A stretch of DNA of 37,388 bases from Rhizobiales bacterium Ga0077548 (GTDB lineage Bacteria; Pseudomonadota; Alphaproteobacteria; Rhizobiales; Xanthobacteraceae). This document shows, one piece after another, positions 36,869 through 37,388 of the stretch. The notes beneath the pieces are model-generated. The model ran no database searches. It was not told the origin of the DNA and worked only from the letters and a program-made list of their open reading frames with translations. Position numbers and translations under genes: made by a program. How positions within the stretch are numbered: the stretch's first letter is position 1; every line of letters starts with the position of its first letter. The stretch covers positions 1 to 37,388 of the forward strand of contig LNEZ01000090.1 in NCBI GenBank assembly GCA_001464215.1, in the 5' to 3' direction.

Positions 36869-37272
36869 CGTCTCGTTACTCTTACGCCGTTGGCACGGCC
36901 GCAAGCCATAAAATGCCAGAAATCGCTTCGATCTCGCAGCATAGTTTCCGCCATGCGGAATCAGCGCAAGCCTCTGCGATTATGCTGCGTTAACGGAAAA
37001 ATACGCCGGAAGTCCATTGCTGCAGTGCAGTATTACGATGGTTTTTCAAATACTTAGAGAAATCCACTGGGCCGAAAGTCGCATATAGAGGCCGTTTACC
37101 CGGTGTTAACGTGCCGCACTGGACCCGCAATAAAAAAATAGCGCGGGCCGTTCGGGGGAACGCCAATAAATCGCCGGCCAACGAGCCGGAGCACCTCCGC
37201 AACTTTGAACCTTCGTTGCTCTGACCCTTCAGGTCAGGGCGTCCGCGGCTGATTTAGGAGGGCAATCAACCC
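36869..37272. other. Divergent regulatory region between crbR and the DUF4212 gene
   Basis: No supported gene lies in this 404-base stretch; a 70-codon frame at 36990-37202 on the minus strand has no recognisable feature. It does hold several inverted repeats: TTCCGC-CAT-GCGGAA (36946-36960), CGTTC-GGGG-GAACG (37149-37162), CCGGC-N6-GCCGG (37174-37189) and CTGACC-CTTCA-GGTCAG (37221-37237). I found no convincing sigma-54 (GG-N10-GC) or sigma-70 pair. Promoters for both genes presumably lie here. Confidence 0.55.
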
Positions 37273-37388
37273 ATGGCTCCCGCAGATACAAAAGCAAACG
37301 AGCAAGCCCATTGGGCCGCTACCACGCGGCTGATGTGGACTCATCTCGCGTTGTGGCTGTTCTTTGGCTACATCGTCCACTTCTTCGT
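37273..37388 (+). CDS. DUF4212 domain protein, N-terminal part (runs off the window)
   Basis: Only 38 codons are visible: a short polar head (MAPADTKANEQAHWAATTRLM), then the first transmembrane span LALWLFFGYIVHFF. This pattern is typical of DUF4212, a two-span protein of about 90-110 residues that usually precedes a sodium:solute (ActP/acetate-type) symporter gene and is often called the small subunit. AGGAGG lies 11 bases before the ATG, a strong site. The next gene beyond the window is predicted to be such a symporter. Confidence 0.8.
   Translation, partial: MAPADTKANEQAHWAATTRLMWTHLALWLFFGYIVHFF

Noticed and set aside
36990-37202. 70-codon minus-strand frame in the crbR-DUF4212 interval
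   Set aside because: It has no domain, it lies across the likely promoter region of two divergent genes, and its composition looks like shadow translation.

Overview
The window reads as chromosomal DNA of an alphaproteobacterium, most likely of the order Hyphomicrobiales (Rhizobiales). The grounds are a visibly GC-rich sequence and a gene order characteristic of that class (murA, DUF2948, hisD, UPF0262, low-molecular-weight phosphatase, maf, yacG, tRNA-Phe). The protein styles fit too: CrbS-like symporter-kinase, CatIJ-type CoA-transferase, and several Liv-type transporter genes. No phage, insertion sequence or CRISPR array is visible. Nearly everything from 1 to 32405 lies on the minus strand and is read right to left; crbS, the DUF4212 gene and tRNA-Thr are on the plus strand.

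Layout. 1-3145: start of a glucose-6-phosphate isomerase gene and a PotGHI polyamine-type ABC transporter without a visible binding-protein gene. 3217-5469: rnk-like gene and glpD. 5539-13244: a catabolic block with the last two steps of the beta-ketoadipate pathway (catI, catJ, pcaF), next to a complete five-gene branched-chain/aromatic-acid type ABC importer (livG-F-K-H-M). 13455-21122: tRNA-Phe and the housekeeping cluster yacG-[SDR-acyl-CoA ligase]-maf-phosphatase-UPF0262-hisD-DUF2948-murA and a 54-residue protein. The SDR and ligase genes appear inserted between maf and yacG, and infA, often found beside maf in this class, is not here. 21238-22839: tRNA-Thr, an NTF2-like protein and an AbrB-type membrane protein. 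22912-29094: a three-gene 2-oxoacid:ferredoxin/NAD(P) oxidoreductase (korC-korA-korB) behind an aminotransferase. 29180-37388: mscL, a DEDDh exonuclease-CBS-nucleotidyltransferase fusion, an unknown 213-residue protein, a CrbS-like symporter-STAC-PAS-kinase-receiver protein, its CrbR-like response regulator and the start of a DUF4212 gene. DUF4212 proteins usually accompany a sodium:solute (acetate-type) symporter.

Functional logic. The catabolic block could import aromatic or phenylpropanoid-type acids, activate them to CoA thioesters and finish 3-oxoadipate to succinyl-CoA and acetyl-CoA. The Kor module could link 2-oxoacid oxidation, some of it fed by the aminotransferase, to ferredoxin or NAD(P). 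The CrbSR/DUF4212 locus resembles systems that sense and take up acetate. These links are inferences from gene content.

The strongest anomalies are two out-of-frame deletions, each about 30-35 nt, that break hisD and murA within 1.4 kb of each other. The hisD deletion removes the segment carrying two zinc ligands. They are either real lesions or assembly errors, and read data would decide. A second anomaly is an imperfect duplicate of the last ten codons of crbS, placed just past its stop beyond a 12-bp hairpin.
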